DNA from: Komagataeibacter swingsii
GTDB lineage: Bacteria; Pseudomonadota; Alphaproteobacteria; Acetobacterales; Acetobacteraceae
Assembly: GCF_003207895.1 (NCBI RefSeq)
Contig: NZ_NKUB01000019.1
Span: forward strand, 1 to 50,666
Direction: 5' to 3'
DNA: 50,666 bases
Positions 33,000 through 41,835 of the stretch are shown here, piece after piece. Under the pieces are notes generated by a model, which saw only the letters and a program-made list of their open reading frames with translations, did not search any database and had not been told where the DNA came from. Numbering within the stretch: the first letter of the stretch is position 1; each line of letters begins with the position of its first letter. A program made the position numbers and the translations under genes.

Positions 33000-33754
33000 C
33001 CCTGTTGCGGGCCTGTGGGGTTTCGCTCCGGCGCGGGGACCGGGCTGTGGTCTCAAACGCATCCCTTACACTGGCGCGGGGGCGGGTGATTGGCCTGATC
33101 GGGCCGAACGGGGCGGGGAAAAGCACGTTCATGCGCCTGCTGGCCGGATTGCAGCCCCCTGATTGCGGGCATGTCGCGCTGCTGGGCCACGACATGGGCC
33201 GGATCAGCCCAGCATTGCGCGCCCGGCAGCTTGCCTTCGTGCCACAGCAGGGCGAACCGCCGCCGCCCATGCCGGTGCGCGCGCTGGTGGCGCTGGGGCG
33301 GCTGCCGCACGGGCAGGTGAATGGCCATGCCGCCCGGCACCCGGCAGTGGCGCGCGCCCTTGCGGCCACCGGCCTGCAGGACCTGTGCGCGCGCGCGGCC
33401 ACGGACCTGTCCGGCGGGGAGCGCGCGCGCATGAACGTGGCCCGTGCGCTTGCGACCGATACGCCGGTCATGCTTGCCGATGAGCCGATCGCGGCGCTGG
33501 ACCCGGCGCATGCTTTGTCCATGATGCAGCTTTTCCGCCAGCAGGCGGGTCAGGGCAGGGGGATTGTCGTCGTGCTGCATGACCTGGTGCTGGCGACCCG
33601 GTTCTGTGATGAACTGGTGCTGATGGATGGGGGGGCGACCATCCGCCATGGCCCGGCGGCACAGGTGCTGGATGATGATGTCATGCGCACGGTTTACGGG
33701 GTTACGGCCCGGCGGGTGGGCGATGCCGTCGTGCCATGGGCACTGTGCCGCTGA
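32996..33754 (+). CDS. btuD: Cobalamin ABC transporter ATPase
   Basis: 252-residue ATP-binding protein. Walker A GPNGAGKST is at residues 36-44, a Q-loop at FVPQQGE (about 81-87), the ABC signature LSGGERARMNVARAL at 138-152, Walker B VMLADEPIAALDP at 158-170 and the switch histidine in VVVLHDLVLA. The start is ATG at 32996, overlapping the btuC stop; the same frame is open far upstream through btuC but has no ribosome site there. Last gene of the riboswitch operon, followed by a strong terminator 87 bp downstream. Heme ABC ATPases (HmuV) look similar, but context supports B12. Confidence 0.9.
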   Translation: MTLLRACGVSLRRGDRAVVSNASLTLARGRVIGLIGPNGAGKSTFMRLLAGLQPPDCGHVALLGHDMGRISPALRARQLAFVPQQGEPPPPMPVRALVALGRLPHGQVNGHAARHPAVARALAATGLQDLCARAATDLSGGERARMNVARALATDTPVMLADEPIAALDPAHALSMMQLFRQQAGQGRGIVVVLHDLVLATRFCDELVLMDGGATIRHGPAAQVLDDDVMRTVYGVTARRVGDAVVPWALCR

Positions 33755-33841
33755 TGGCGCATGGTTTCCAGCGGCCATTACCCGCGGGCGCGATCATGTG
33801 CGCCCTTGCCTTATTCCCGCGCAACGCAACCCTGTGACCAT

Positions 33842-33883
33842 AAAAAAGCCGGGGCGCCATTCCGGTGCCCCGGCCTTTTTTTT
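33842..33883 (+). terminator. Intrinsic terminator of the btu operon
   Basis: A-run, then GCCGGGGCGCC-ATTCC-GGTGCCCCGGC, then an eight-base T-run. The flanking A-run would allow action on both strands. Confidence 0.92.
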
Positions 33884-33906
33884 CTGGATATGGTTCCAGC
33901 CTTAAC

Positions 33907-34065
33907 AGACTGTCTGCAAAGGCAGTTCATGATAATGCTTTAAAATCAAGGGAAGTGTTTGGGTGAAGCTATTGGCAGGAAGCTGTGAAAGAACGCCGCC
34001 TTTTTGAAAAAAGGCGGCACCCAGAAACTTTTATTTTTTATCCATGCGTTGTTTTCAGACAGTCT
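33907..34065 (-). repeat. Full-length palindromic intergenic repeat (159 bp)
   Basis: Inverted ends AGACTGTCTGCAAA and TTTTCAGACAGTCT, with core hairpin GCCGCCTTTTT...AAAAAGGCGGC (33995-34018). It is the reverse complement of the 160-bp copy at 43788-43947, with clear similarity along its whole length. It ends 1 bp before the aminotransferase stop. No coding potential is seen. Confidence 0.85.
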
Positions 34066-34066
34066 T

Positions 34067-35269
34067 TTACTTCAGGCCATCCACAAAGGCCGCGATGCGG
34101 CGGCAGCCTTCGCGCAGGGTCGCCGTATCGGTGGCGTAGGAAATGCGGAAGAACGGACTCATGCCATAGGCCGCACCCTGCACGGACGCCACCTGCTGTT
34201 CTTCCAGCAGTCCCATGACGAAATCGGCGTCGGTCGCGATCAGGCGGCCCCCGGCCGAGGTCCTGCCCATGCATCTGCTGATATCGGGATAGACATAGAA
34301 CGCCCCCTGCGGCGTATGGCACTGCACGCCGGGAATGGCGTTGAGCAGGCTGACCACAAGGTCACGCCGCGCCTGGTATTCCGCCGCGCGGTCCTTCAGG
34401 AAATCCTGCGGGCCATCCAGCGCGGCCACGGCTGCGGCCTGCGCCAGCGTGTTGATGCCGCTGGTGGACTGGCCCTGCATGTTGTTCATGGCCGCGATCA
34501 GCGCGCGCGGGCCGCCACAGTAGCCGACACGCCAGCCGGTCATGGCATAGGCCTTGGACACGCCATTGACGGTCAGGACACGGTCCTTAAGCCGGGGTTC
34601 GACCTCGGCGATCGTGCAGAAGGTGAAGCCGTCATAGATCAGGTGTTCATAGATGTCGTCGGTCATGATCCAGACCTGCGGGTGCTTCAGCAGGACGGCG
34701 GCGATGGCTTCCATGTCGGCGCGCGGGCAGCATGCGCCGGTGGGGTTGCCGGGAAAGTTCAGGACCAGCCACTTGGTCCTTGGCGTAATCGCGGCCTCGA
34801 GTGCCGCGGCCGACAGGCGGAAGCCCCCTTCGGCCGGGCAGGGCACGGACACGATGGACGCCCCGGCCAGGCGGGCGATATCGGCATAGCTGATCCAGCT
34901 TGGCGTGGGCAGAACCACCTCGTCACCGGGGTTGATGGTGGCCATCATGGCGTCATAGATGATCTGCTTGGCGCCGTTGGCCACCAGGATTTCATCCAGC
35001 GCGTAATCAAGGTGGTTTTCGCGCTGGAACTTGCCCTGCACCGCTTTTTTCAGCGCGGGCTTGCCATCCTGCGGCGGGTATTTGGTGTCACCCGCGCGGG
35101 CTGCGGCGATCGCGGCGTCCACGACATGCGCGGGGGTGGGGAAATCGGGTTCGCCCGATGACAGGCTGATGATCTTCACCCCTTCCGCCTTCAGCACCGA
35201 TGCCTTGTCGGTCATCGCGGCGGAAGCCGAAATCCCAATTCCATTCAGTCGATCCGCAAACCCAGGCAT
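34067..35269 (-). CDS. Aspartate/aromatic-type aminotransferase (class I PLP enzyme)
   Basis: 400-residue PLP enzyme of the aspartate aminotransferase Ib-like group, moving an amino group between an amino acid and 2-oxoglutarate or oxaloacetate. PLP lysine K239 is in the motif NGVSKAYAMTGWRVGY. Other conserved parts are ISLSSGEPDFPTPAHV near the start, the NFPGNPTGACC loop, IMTDDIYEHLIYDGF, the dimer-interface segment QGQSTSGINTLAQAAAVAAL and the arginine segment FFRISYATD near the C-terminus, which binds the substrate carboxylate. It starts at ATG 35269 with GTGGAGAA upstream. It is transcribed toward the repeat copy and is likely a single gene. Confidence 0.93.
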   Translation of the reverse strand: MPGFADRLNGIGISASAAMTDKASVLKAEGVKIISLSSGEPDFPTPAHVVDAAIAAARAGDTKYPPQDGKPALKKAVQGKFQRENHLDYALDEILVANGAKQIIYDAMMATINPGDEVVLPTPSWISYADIARLAGASIVSVPCPAEGGFRLSAAALEAAITPRTKWLVLNFPGNPTGACCPRADMEAIAAVLLKHPQVWIMTDDIYEHLIYDGFTFCTIAEVEPRLKDRVLTVNGVSKAYAMTGWRVGYCGGPRALIAAMNNMQGQSTSGINTLAQAAAVAALDGPQDFLKDRAAEYQARRDLVVSLLNAIPGVQCHTPQGAFYVYPDISRCMGRTSAGGRLIATDADFVMGLLEEQQVASVQGAAYGMSPFFRISYATDTATLREGCRRIAAFVDGLK

Positions 35270-35403
35270 CAGACGTTTTCTCCACTTTCACCCATGCGAC
35301 AGGACACATGCTCACGCCGCATCGTAAATCGTTTCGGCGCGGCTTCGATACCGATGAAAATGATCTGGCCCCATACAACAATACTATGAAGGCCCGATGG
35401 CCC

Positions 35404-36666
35404 TTATCCCGCCCGCCCATCCATGCGGATCGGGTTGCGCACCATGGCCAGTGACAGCCCGGCGGCAATGACCAGGGCCGCGGCGCACATGTACCACGCC
35501 ATGTCGAAACTGCCGGTCCACGCCACGATATACCCGGTCAGGATGGGCGACAGCAGCCCCAGCGCGTTGCTGCATGTCAGCGTAACCCCCGTGACCGCCC
35601 CCATTTTCCGGCCATCGTCCACCATGTCGGTCAGCAGCGCGGTATTGGCGCCATTGGCCGCCATGAGGCAGGCCAGCGCCCCCGACAGCACCAGCACGAT
35701 GGGCATCATGGTATGGAACTGCGGCAGCAGCCCGATCGTGGCGGCGCCGATCAGGCAGGTGGCCACAATGAAGCGCCGCGCAGGCGGGTGGATGCCGTTG
35801 CGGAAGGTGAAATGTTCCAGCACGCGGCCGATAATGACCGCGCCAATGGCCGCGACCAGGTAGCACAGGGCCGTGCTGTTGCCGGTGCCGGTGGTGTTGA
35901 TGTGCAGTTCATGGATCAGGTACAGCGGCATCCACGACATGACCAGGAAGTTCAGGTAATTCTGCGTGCACTGCACCACCAGTATGCCCAGAAAGGACGA
36001 TGAGCGGAACAGGTTCCTGATTTCGCGCACCGTAATGGGCCTGCGCGGGGCGGCGTCGGCCTTCAGCACCGGGTTGCGGTACACCAGCCACCACACCAGC
36101 GCCCATATGATGCCCACCGCGCCCAGCGCCACGAATTCGCACCGCCACCCGAAAAAGGTGATCAGGTACGCCCCCGCGATCGTACCGCCCGCAAGCCCGA
36201 GCTGCATGCCCGTCAGCAGCACGGTCATGACCGACCCGCGTTCGCGCGGCTGCGCCCAGTTGCGCACCACGGTGGCCCCCACGCCGAAGGTCGGCGCCTC
36301 GCCCACGCCCAGCAGCACGCGCGTCAGCAGGAACTGCGTGATGTTCTGCGCCATGCCGCCCAGCAGCATGGCGAACGACCACACGCCAACGGCAAGGCTG
36401 CCGATGGCGCGCGCGCCCACCATGTCGAGCACGATGGTCGAGGGCAGGTTGAGCAGGAAATACGACCACAGGAAACTGGATGAAACCCAGCCCATCTGCA
36501 CCGGCGTCAGGGAAAACTCCCTGCCCATTGACGGCAGGGCGATGGACAGCGCGGCGCGGTCGCCATAGCTTATGGCGTACATCAGGAAGACAAGGAAGAA
36601 GAACACGTAGCGGGCCGGAATGGCGCGCCCGTTTCGTGCGTTGGTGGTCGTATCACCTGTTGTCAC
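35404..36666 (-). CDS. MFS transporter, ACS family
   Basis: 420-residue transporter with about 12 helices, an organic-anion importer by family. Typical segments are FLMYAISYGDRAALSIALPS at the first helix, WVSSSFLWSYFLLNLPSTIV, RVLLGVGEAPTFGVGATVVR before helix 5, NWAQPRERGSVMTVLLTGMQ, and NGANTALLTDMVDDGRKMGA late in the protein. The starting ATG is at 36666. It lies 66 bp after the EamA transporter gene on the same strand and about 1.2 kb downstream of pxpA. A natural hypothesis is that it imports the organic acid or cyclic amide handled by the pxp enzymes, but the sequence does not show this. Confidence 0.85.
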   Translation of the reverse strand: MTTGDTTTNARNGRAIPARYVFFFLVFLMYAISYGDRAALSIALPSMGREFSLTPVQMGWVSSSFLWSYFLLNLPSTIVLDMVGARAIGSLAVGVWSFAMLLGGMAQNITQFLLTRVLLGVGEAPTFGVGATVVRNWAQPRERGSVMTVLLTGMQLGLAGGTIAGAYLITFFGWRCEFVALGAVGIIWALVWWLVYRNPVLKADAAPRRPITVREIRNLFRSSSFLGILVVQCTQNYLNFLVMSWMPLYLIHELHINTTGTGNSTALCYLVAAIGAVIIGRVLEHFTFRNGIHPPARRFIVATCLIGAATIGLLPQFHTMMPIVLVLSGALACLMAANGANTALLTDMVDDGRKMGAVTGVTLTCSNALGLLSPILTGYIVAWTGSFDMAWYMCAAALVIAAGLSLAMVRNPIRMDGRAG

Positions 36667-36732
36667 GCTACAGGACTCCTGGTGTGCCGTGGAATGACGG
36701 TGGGGTGGGGGACGCCATGCGCGGGCCGTGCC

Positions 36733-37656
36733 TCATGGCGGGGTGCCGGTGGCCGCGTCCATCGTGCCTTCCGCCACGGCCTTGCGCCTTGCGGGGCGGT
36801 CATGGCGCAGCATCCACACACCAGACCCGATGATCAGCAGCCCGCCCATCACCATGGCCACGCCGGGTATCTCGCCAAAGCCGAACCACCCGATCAGCGC
36901 CGCCCACAGCAGCCCGGAATAGGCAAAGGGGCCAATGGCGGAGACCTGCGCCGAGGCAAAGGCCTCGGTCTGCAGGACCTGCGCGATCCCGGCGAAGGCG
37001 CCGACGGCGACAAGGCACGCGGCCTCGGTCACGCCGGGCGTGGTCCAGATGAAGGGCAGGGGAAGCGCTGTCATGAGCGTCATGAGGATGGCCTGCCACA
37101 GCGCGATGGTGGTGCTGGCTTCCGTGGCCGAAAGCTGGCGGATCTGCATGGTGGTCAGCGCGCCCACCGCGCCCTGCGCCAGGGCCACGAAATAGGCCCA
37201 GCCCGGCACCGCGCTGCCCGCGCCATGCAGCAGTCCCTTGCCAAGGGCCACCACGACCACGCCCGAAAACCCGAGGCACACGGCAATCCAGCGCTGCGCC
37301 GACGGCCGTTCATGCAGCAGCGGGATGGACAGCAGCACAAGGAACAGCGGCTGCGTGTAGGACAGCACCTGCTGTTCGGCCAGCGGCAGGCGGGTGACGG
37401 TCATCACCACCATGATCATGCTGATCAGGCCTACGACCGACCGCAGGACATGCCCGCCAAAATGGCTGGTTTTCAGGACAATGCCCGTGCGTGATGCGAT
37501 CAGCAGCACGAAGGGCAGGGAAAACAGGTTGCGGAAGAAAATGATTTCCAGCGCGGGCAGTGTCGATCCGGTCAGTTTCTGCAGGGCATTGAGGGCCGCG
37601 GTAAAGAATGTTGCCGATGCCAGAAGAAGGGCGCCACGTTTCAGGTCATGCTTCAT
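36733..37656 (-). CDS. EamA/DMT-superfamily transporter
   Basis: 307-residue membrane protein with ten hydrophobic helices arranged as two EamA repeats. The first has LPALEIIFFRNLFSLPFVLL, RLPLAEQQVLSYTQPLFLVL and LLHERPSAQRWIAVCLGFSG. The second has the matching GAFAGIAQVLQTEAFASAQV, PFAYSGLLWAALIGWFGFGE and IPGVAMVMGGLLIIGSGVWM. The family exports or imports small metabolites such as amino acids. It starts at ATG 37656. It is co-oriented with the MFS gene 66 bp downstream and with pxpA 171 bp upstream, so it may belong to the pxp transcript. Confidence 0.87.
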   Translation of the reverse strand: MKHDLKRGALLLASATFFTAALNALQKLTGSTLPALEIIFFRNLFSLPFVLLIASRTGIVLKTSHFGGHVLRSVVGLISMIMVVMTVTRLPLAEQQVLSYTQPLFLVLLSIPLLHERPSAQRWIAVCLGFSGVVVVALGKGLLHGAGSAVPGWAYFVALAQGAVGALTTMQIRQLSATEASTTIALWQAILMTLMTALPLPFIWTTPGVTEAACLVAVGAFAGIAQVLQTEAFASAQVSAIGPFAYSGLLWAALIGWFGFGEIPGVAMVMGGLLIIGSGVWMLRHDRPARRKAVAEGTMDAATGTPP

Positions 37657-37827
37657 TGTGTCCGTACCTCAACCGCACGACATGGACGGGTGCGCGCTTC
37701 ATGAAGGATCTGCCCGGCCGGTCATCCCCGCCTGTTTTCACGTTACGGCATCGTAACGCATGGGGCGCATCCCGCGTTATAGGAGTTGGTTGCCGCGCAA
37801 TAAGAAATTCTTATGGGTGGCGCGCGC

Positions 37828-38595
37828 TCAGTCCCCAAGCTGGCAGGCGGGCGTCAGCACGCCGCCGCTGGCCTCGATTTCCGCGCGGATGGCGCGTGCC
37901 AGTTCCAGTGACCCCGGCGTGTCGCTGTGCACCAGTATGGACCGCGCCTTGACCGGCAGGCGCGCGCCGTCGATGGTGGTGACCGACCCGTCATGCAGGA
38001 ACTGCCTCACGCGCGCGCGCACCCCCGCCAGGTCATGGATGACCGCCCCCGGCTGCCCGCGCGGCACCAGCGTGCCCGCCGTGGTATAGGCCCGGTCCGC
38101 CAGGAACAGTGTCTGCGCCCGCAGCCCGGCCTTTTCCGCCGCGCGCTCGGTCGCCTGGCCGGGCATGCAGAATACGCTCAGGTTGCGGTCCATCGCCGCG
38201 ATCGCGCGCGTCAGGCGCAGGGCGAGGGCCTCGTCGGCGTTGGCCATGTTGCCGAATGCCGCGTGATAGCTGACATGGGTGACACGGTGGCCATGGCGGG
38301 CGGCGATGCCCTGCAACGCGCCGATCTGGTAACACATCATGGATTCCATGTCCGCGTCCGACACGGCCATGCTGCGCCGCCCGAAGCCCATGAGGTCCGG
38401 CAGGCCGGGATGGGCGCCAATGCCCACGCCCCTTTCCTTCGCCAGCTTTACCGTGCGGTCCATGATGGCGTAGTCACCGGCATGGAACCCGCAGGCGATA
38501 TTGGCCGAGGACACGGTTTCCATCAGCCCGTCATCATCGGCGATGCGCCAGCGGCCGAAGCCTTCGCCCATGTCGGAATTGAGGTCGATCTTCAT
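37828..38595 (-). CDS. pxpA: LamB/YcsF family, 5-oxoprolinase subunit A
   Basis: 255-residue protein of the LamB/YcsF family. With PxpB and PxpC it makes the bacterial ATP-dependent 5-oxoprolinase, opening 5-oxoproline (a cyclised glutamate by-product) to glutamate. The family start MKIDLNSDMGEGFGRW is followed by SSANIACGFHAGDYAIMDRT (with metal-binding-type Asn/His/Asp), IGAHPGLPDLMGFGRR and, later, EAFADRAYTTAG-like FLADRAYTTAGTLVPRG; the C-terminal part has SILVHSDTPGS. The start is ATG at 38595 with GGAGACAAGG upstream. It overlaps pxpC by 4 bp and is the third gene of the tight pxpB-pxpC-pxpA unit. Confidence 0.92.
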   Translation of the reverse strand: MKIDLNSDMGEGFGRWRIADDDGLMETVSSANIACGFHAGDYAIMDRTVKLAKERGVGIGAHPGLPDLMGFGRRSMAVSDADMESMMCYQIGALQGIAARHGHRVTHVSYHAAFGNMANADEALALRLTRAIAAMDRNLSVFCMPGQATERAAEKAGLRAQTLFLADRAYTTAGTLVPRGQPGAVIHDLAGVRARVRQFLHDGSVTTIDGARLPVKARSILVHSDTPGSLELARAIRAEIEASGGVLTPACQLGD

Positions 38596-39599
38596 GCCTT
38601 GTCTCCAGACTTGATGCCGGCGCGGCAGCGCGCGGATGCACGGTAACGGGCGACCATCATGCGCAGGTCGTCCAGATAGGCATCGACCGGCCGCATGGCG
38701 GCGACCCCTTCGGCAAAGCTGCATTCATGAAAGCGGATGCGCGTGCCGATGCGCGCCTGCGCCAGCCGCCACAGGTCGGCCTCGATCACGGTGGCGATGC
38801 GCGGGTAGCCGCCAACGGTGTTGGCGTCGGCCAGCTGCACGATCGGCTCGCCCGCCGGTGGCACCTGCACGATGCCGGCGATGACACCGTAGGACCGCAG
38901 CTCAACCCGGTGGCGCAGTTCCAGCGGCGCGCCCGACAGGCGGTAGCCCACGCGGTTGCTCTGCGGCGTGATGCGCCACGCGGCGTCCCACAGCCGCCGC
39001 CGGGATTCAGGGGTGAACAGTTCATAATCGGTCGCCGGCATCGCGCGCAGATGGATGACCTTCGCATCATCTCCACAGGCTACGGCATCGAGCACCCGCG
39101 CGGGGGGCAGGGCACCGTAACCCGCAACGTCCAGCGTGGTCCCCGTGGTCTTCAGCGTGTCACCCGCTTCCAGCGGGCGGCCGTCCAGCCCGCCAAAGCC
39201 GCCACGGAGCTGCGTGCTGCGCGATCCCAGCACCACGGGCACCTCGATCCCGCCCGCGATGCAGATATAGCCGCGCGCGCCGGTCCTGGGCGCGCCCACG
39301 CGCAGCACCTGTCCCGCCGCCACGGTTTCGACCATCCATGGCAGGATGGCGCGGCCGTCGATTTCGATGTCGGCGTCAATGCCTGTCACCACAAGGCTGG
39401 CCGGAGCGTCAAGGCGCAGCACGAAGGGGTAGGTCTGCAGTTCGATACAGGCATCGTCAATCTTGTTGCCCAGCAGGATATTGCCCACCCGCAGCGCAAG
39501 GGCGTCCATCACGCCCGACGTGCCCACGCCAAGGTTGCGGTAACCGGGGCGGCCCAGGTCCTGCACCGTGTTCAGGGCGGATGTTTCAAGGATGGTCAT
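38592..39599 (-). CDS. pxpC: Carboxyltransferase-domain subunit (CT_A_B), 5-oxoprolinase subunit C
   Basis: 335-residue protein of the KipA family, homologous to subdomains A/B of the carboxyltransferase of urea carboxylase. Family pattern: ILETSALNTVQDLGRPGYRN, GVGTSGVMDALALRVGNILL, GYICIAGGIEVPVVLGSRST, LRGGFGGLDGRPLEAGDTLK, PQSNRVGYRLSGAPLELRHR and GVIAGIVQVPPAGEPIVQLA. The start is ATG at 39599, overlapping the pxpB stop (TGATG); GTG at 39602 is possible. Its stop overlaps the pxpA start, so all three are translationally coupled. Presence of a biotin carboxylase and carriers across the divergent promoter raises a biotin-dependent alternative. Confidence 0.92.
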   Translation of the reverse strand: MTILETSALNTVQDLGRPGYRNLGVGTSGVMDALALRVGNILLGNKIDDACIELQTYPFVLRLDAPASLVVTGIDADIEIDGRAILPWMVETVAAGQVLRVGAPRTGARGYICIAGGIEVPVVLGSRSTQLRGGFGGLDGRPLEAGDTLKTTGTTLDVAGYGALPPARVLDAVACGDDAKVIHLRAMPATDYELFTPESRRRLWDAAWRITPQSNRVGYRLSGAPLELRHRVELRSYGVIAGIVQVPPAGEPIVQLADANTVGGYPRIATVIEADLWRLAQARIGTRIRFHECSFAEGVAAMRPVDAYLDDLRMMVARYRASARCRAGIKSGDKA

Positions 39600-40279
39600 C
39601 ACGGCGCGATGCTTTCGGGATAAAAGCGGATGCGGTCGCCAATGGCGAACAGGGCGGGCGGCTGCTTGCGGGGATCAAACAGGGTAATGTCGGTGTAGCC
39701 GATGGAATTCCACCCGTTCGGCCCGGTCAGCGCGGAAATGCCCGCCTGCATGCCGCCAATGGTCACGGTCCCGGCCGGCATGTTCAGCGACGGCACGGTC
39801 TTGCGCGGGGTGGCGATGCGCGGGTCCAGCCCGTGCAGGTAGCCAAAGCCCGGCGCGCTGCCTATGGCGCAGACAGTGTATTCACTGCCATGGTGGATGG
39901 CGATGACCTCCTCGGGCGGCAGGCCCGCATGGGCGGCGACAGCGGCCAGGTCGCCGCCCAGTTCGCCGCCATAGCGCACGCCGATTTCAAACAGGCGACC
40001 TTCGATATGCCGTTCGGGCAGGGTGTCCCATGCATGGCGCAGCCAGTCTGCCACGTCATGCGGGCTTTCGGGCGGGACGGCAAAGATCAGCATGAGGTTG
40101 GTCACGCCGGGAATGAGTTCGCACACATCGGGCCGCGCCTGCGCCGCATCCATCAGCGACCAGATCCGGCGCTGGTGGGCCATGGTGAAGTCACCCGGCG
40201 CCTCGAACAGCATGGCGCGGGTGCCGATCATGCTGATGGTGGGTGCTGCACGGGTATCGCGCGCCACGTCGTTCTTCAT
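39599..40279 (-). CDS. pxpB: Carboxyltransferase-domain subunit (CT_C_D), 5-oxoprolinase subunit B
   Basis: 226-residue protein of the KipI family, homologous to subdomains C/D of urea carboxylase. Conserved segments are the middle FEIGVRYGGELGGDLAAVAA, the signature GSAPGFGYLHGLDPRIATPR, VPAGSVGIGG-like NMPAGTVTIGGMQAGISALT, PNGWNSIGYTDITLFDP and PALFAIGDRIRFYPE at the C-terminus. The start is uncertain: ATG at 40279 or in-frame TTG at 40291, both with weak ribosome sites. First gene of the pxpB-pxpC-pxpA unit. It is divergent from the SDR-accB-accC operon. Confidence 0.92.
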   Translation of the reverse strand: MKNDVARDTRAAPTISMIGTRAMLFEAPGDFTMAHQRRIWSLMDAAQARPDVCELIPGVTNLMLIFAVPPESPHDVADWLRHAWDTLPERHIEGRLFEIGVRYGGELGGDLAAVAAHAGLPPEEVIAIHHGSEYTVCAIGSAPGFGYLHGLDPRIATPRKTVPSLNMPAGTVTIGGMQAGISALTGPNGWNSIGYTDITLFDPRKQPPALFAIGDRIRFYPESIAP

Positions 40280-40636
40280 ATCCGTGTTCAAAATACACAG
40301 TCCCTGGAACAGTGCTGGTCATATCCCGGAAAATGGCAGGATCAGGCATCAGGCCCGGACCACGGCAATACAGGTTTCCCGCCGTCCGGCGCCGACCTGC
40401 AAACTATGGCCGTTTGCGTAACGATGACCAGTGCAATTCTGGCTGTATGGCCATCGGATAATCTTATGGATCAGGGCGATAGCCGGGCCATCATATATTG
40501 TTATGGCGTGAGAACGAAGTGCTCTTGGCGCATGCTGGCCGCGCCCGTTAGCATGAAGTGAATAGCTGAACATCCGGCACCCGTTGTGGGGCCGGGCGGG
40601 AGGCGTCATCTCTGTTCAGGATCGGGTTTTCTTACC
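40280..40636. other. Divergent promoter region between pxpB and the SDR gene
   Basis: 357 bp with no gene. It is more AT-rich than the genes on either side, especially 40425-40510, and should carry both promoters. No clear palindromic operator was recognised. Confidence 0.5.
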
Positions 40637-41392
40637 ATGAGCAACCAGCCGTACCGCACCGCCCTCGTCACTGGCGCATCCTCTGGCATTGGCGCGGAAA
40701 TCGTCCGCCGCCTGTCGAAGGAAGGGATCGAGGTCCATGCCCTGGCGCGTGACGCGGCGCGGCTGGAAGCGCTGTCGCAGGAAACCGGCTGCGTCGTGCA
40801 TGCCGTCAGCGTATCCGACCAGGCGGGGATCGAGGCGCTGGTCAACGGGCTGGAGATCGACATCCTGGTCAACAATGCCGGGCAGTCGCGCACGGGCAAC
40901 ATCACCAACACCACGCCGGAAGATATCGACGCCCTGGTGGACGTGAACCTGCGCGCGGTGCTGCAACTGACGCGGCTGGTGGTCGCGGGCATGATCGCGC
41001 GTGACCGCGGGCATATCGTCAACATCACCTCCATCGCCGGGCATTATGCCTTTGCCGGCGGCAACACGGTCTACCATGCCACCAAGGCGGGCGTGCATTC
41101 GCTGTCGCAGCAGTTGCGCTGCGACCTGTTCGGCCGCCACATCCGCGTGACCGAGGTCTCGCCCGCGCGGTGCGAGACCGAGGTGTTCGGCCGCCTGATC
41201 GGCAACATGGAGGAAGCGAAGAAGCGCTTCTTTGACGAATACGAATCCCTGCTGCCCGAGGATATCGCAAACTCCGTCGCCTTTGCCGTCATGGCGCCGC
41301 AGCGCATGAATGTCAGCTTCATGGAAGTGCTGCCGACCATGCAGGTGGTGGGCGGCCTGAACTTCGCCAAGAAGACGTCCGGCGCGGCGTAA
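40637..41392 (+). CDS. Short-chain dehydrogenase/reductase (SDR), YdfG-like
   Basis: 251-residue NAD(P)-dependent oxidoreductase. The cofactor motif TGASSGIG is near residue 13, the stabilising NNAG near residue 83, the catalytic Ser in NITSIAGHYAF, and Tyr/Lys in YHATKAG (YxxxK). The C-terminal part, including VSPARCETEVFGRLIGN, resembles the YdfG/3-hydroxy-acid dehydrogenase branch. The start is ATG at 40637; the frame is open to 40586 but upstream codons lack a ribosome site. Followed 5 bp later by accB, so it is the first gene of the biotin operon. It could act on a hydroxy acid related to the carboxylase substrate; this is inferred only from linkage. Confidence 0.88.
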   Translation: MSNQPYRTALVTGASSGIGAEIVRRLSKEGIEVHALARDAARLEALSQETGCVVHAVSVSDQAGIEALVNGLEIDILVNNAGQSRTGNITNTTPEDIDALVDVNLRAVLQLTRLVVAGMIARDRGHIVNITSIAGHYAFAGGNTVYHATKAGVHSLSQQLRCDLFGRHIRVTEVSPARCETEVFGRLIGNMEEAKKRFFDEYESLLPEDIANSVAFAVMAPQRMNVSFMEVLPTMQVVGGLNFAKKTSGAA

Positions 41393-41397
41393 GGCCA

Positions 41398-41835
41398 GTG
41401 GATCTCACGCATGTCAGGCGGCTGATCGACCTTGTGGCCCATGCCCCGGTCACGGAGCTTGAGGTTGAGGAAGGCGGCTGCCGCATCCGCATCACCCGTG
41501 GTGGTGGTGGTGCGCCGCCCGCCGCGACACCCGCGCCCGCAACTATCGTGGAGGCGGTCCGCGCGCCGACTGTGGCCGCGCCGGAACCGCCGCCCGTGGC
41601 GCAGGCCGTCATCACGGCCCCATCCTATGGCGTGTTCCATCTCTCGCCCTCGCCCGGCGCGGCCCCCTACGTCACGGTGGGGCAGGAAGTGCAGGTGGGG
41701 CAGGAAGTGGGGCTGGTGGAGGCCATGAAGGTGTTCAACGCCGTGCGCGCCACGCAGGCTGGCACGATCGCCGCCGTGCTGGTGGAAGACGGCACGGAAG
41801 TGGAGGCAGGGACCCCCCTGTTCCGTCTGGCATGA
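41398..41835 (+). CDS. accB: Biotin carboxyl carrier protein, paralog for a non-housekeeping carboxylase
   Basis: 145-residue carrier. The biotinyl domain at the C-terminus has the motif VEAMKVFN with the biotin-accepting Lys111. The N-terminus (LTHVRRLIDLVAHAPVTELE) is typical of AccB, and the Ala/Pro-rich linker (about 38-68) is flexible. The start is GTG at 41398, 5 bp after the SDR stop; TAAGG precedes it. It overlaps accC (ATGA). Acetic acid bacteria also need an essential accBC pair for fatty-acid synthesis. The linkage of this one to pxp genes suggests a dedicated set, but this cannot be proven without the other copies. Confidence 0.88.
   Translation: MDLTHVRRLIDLVAHAPVTELEVEEGGCRIRITRGGGGAPPAATPAPATIVEAVRAPTVAAPEPPPVAQAVITAPSYGVFHLSPSPGAAPYVTVGQEVQVGQEVGLVEAMKVFNAVRATQAGTIAAVLVEDGTEVEAGTPLFRLA

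Noticed and set aside
34067-35269. Joining the aminotransferase to the pxp locus as one operon
   Set aside because: A 134-bp gap before it and a good ribosome site of its own give no evidence for a shared transcript.
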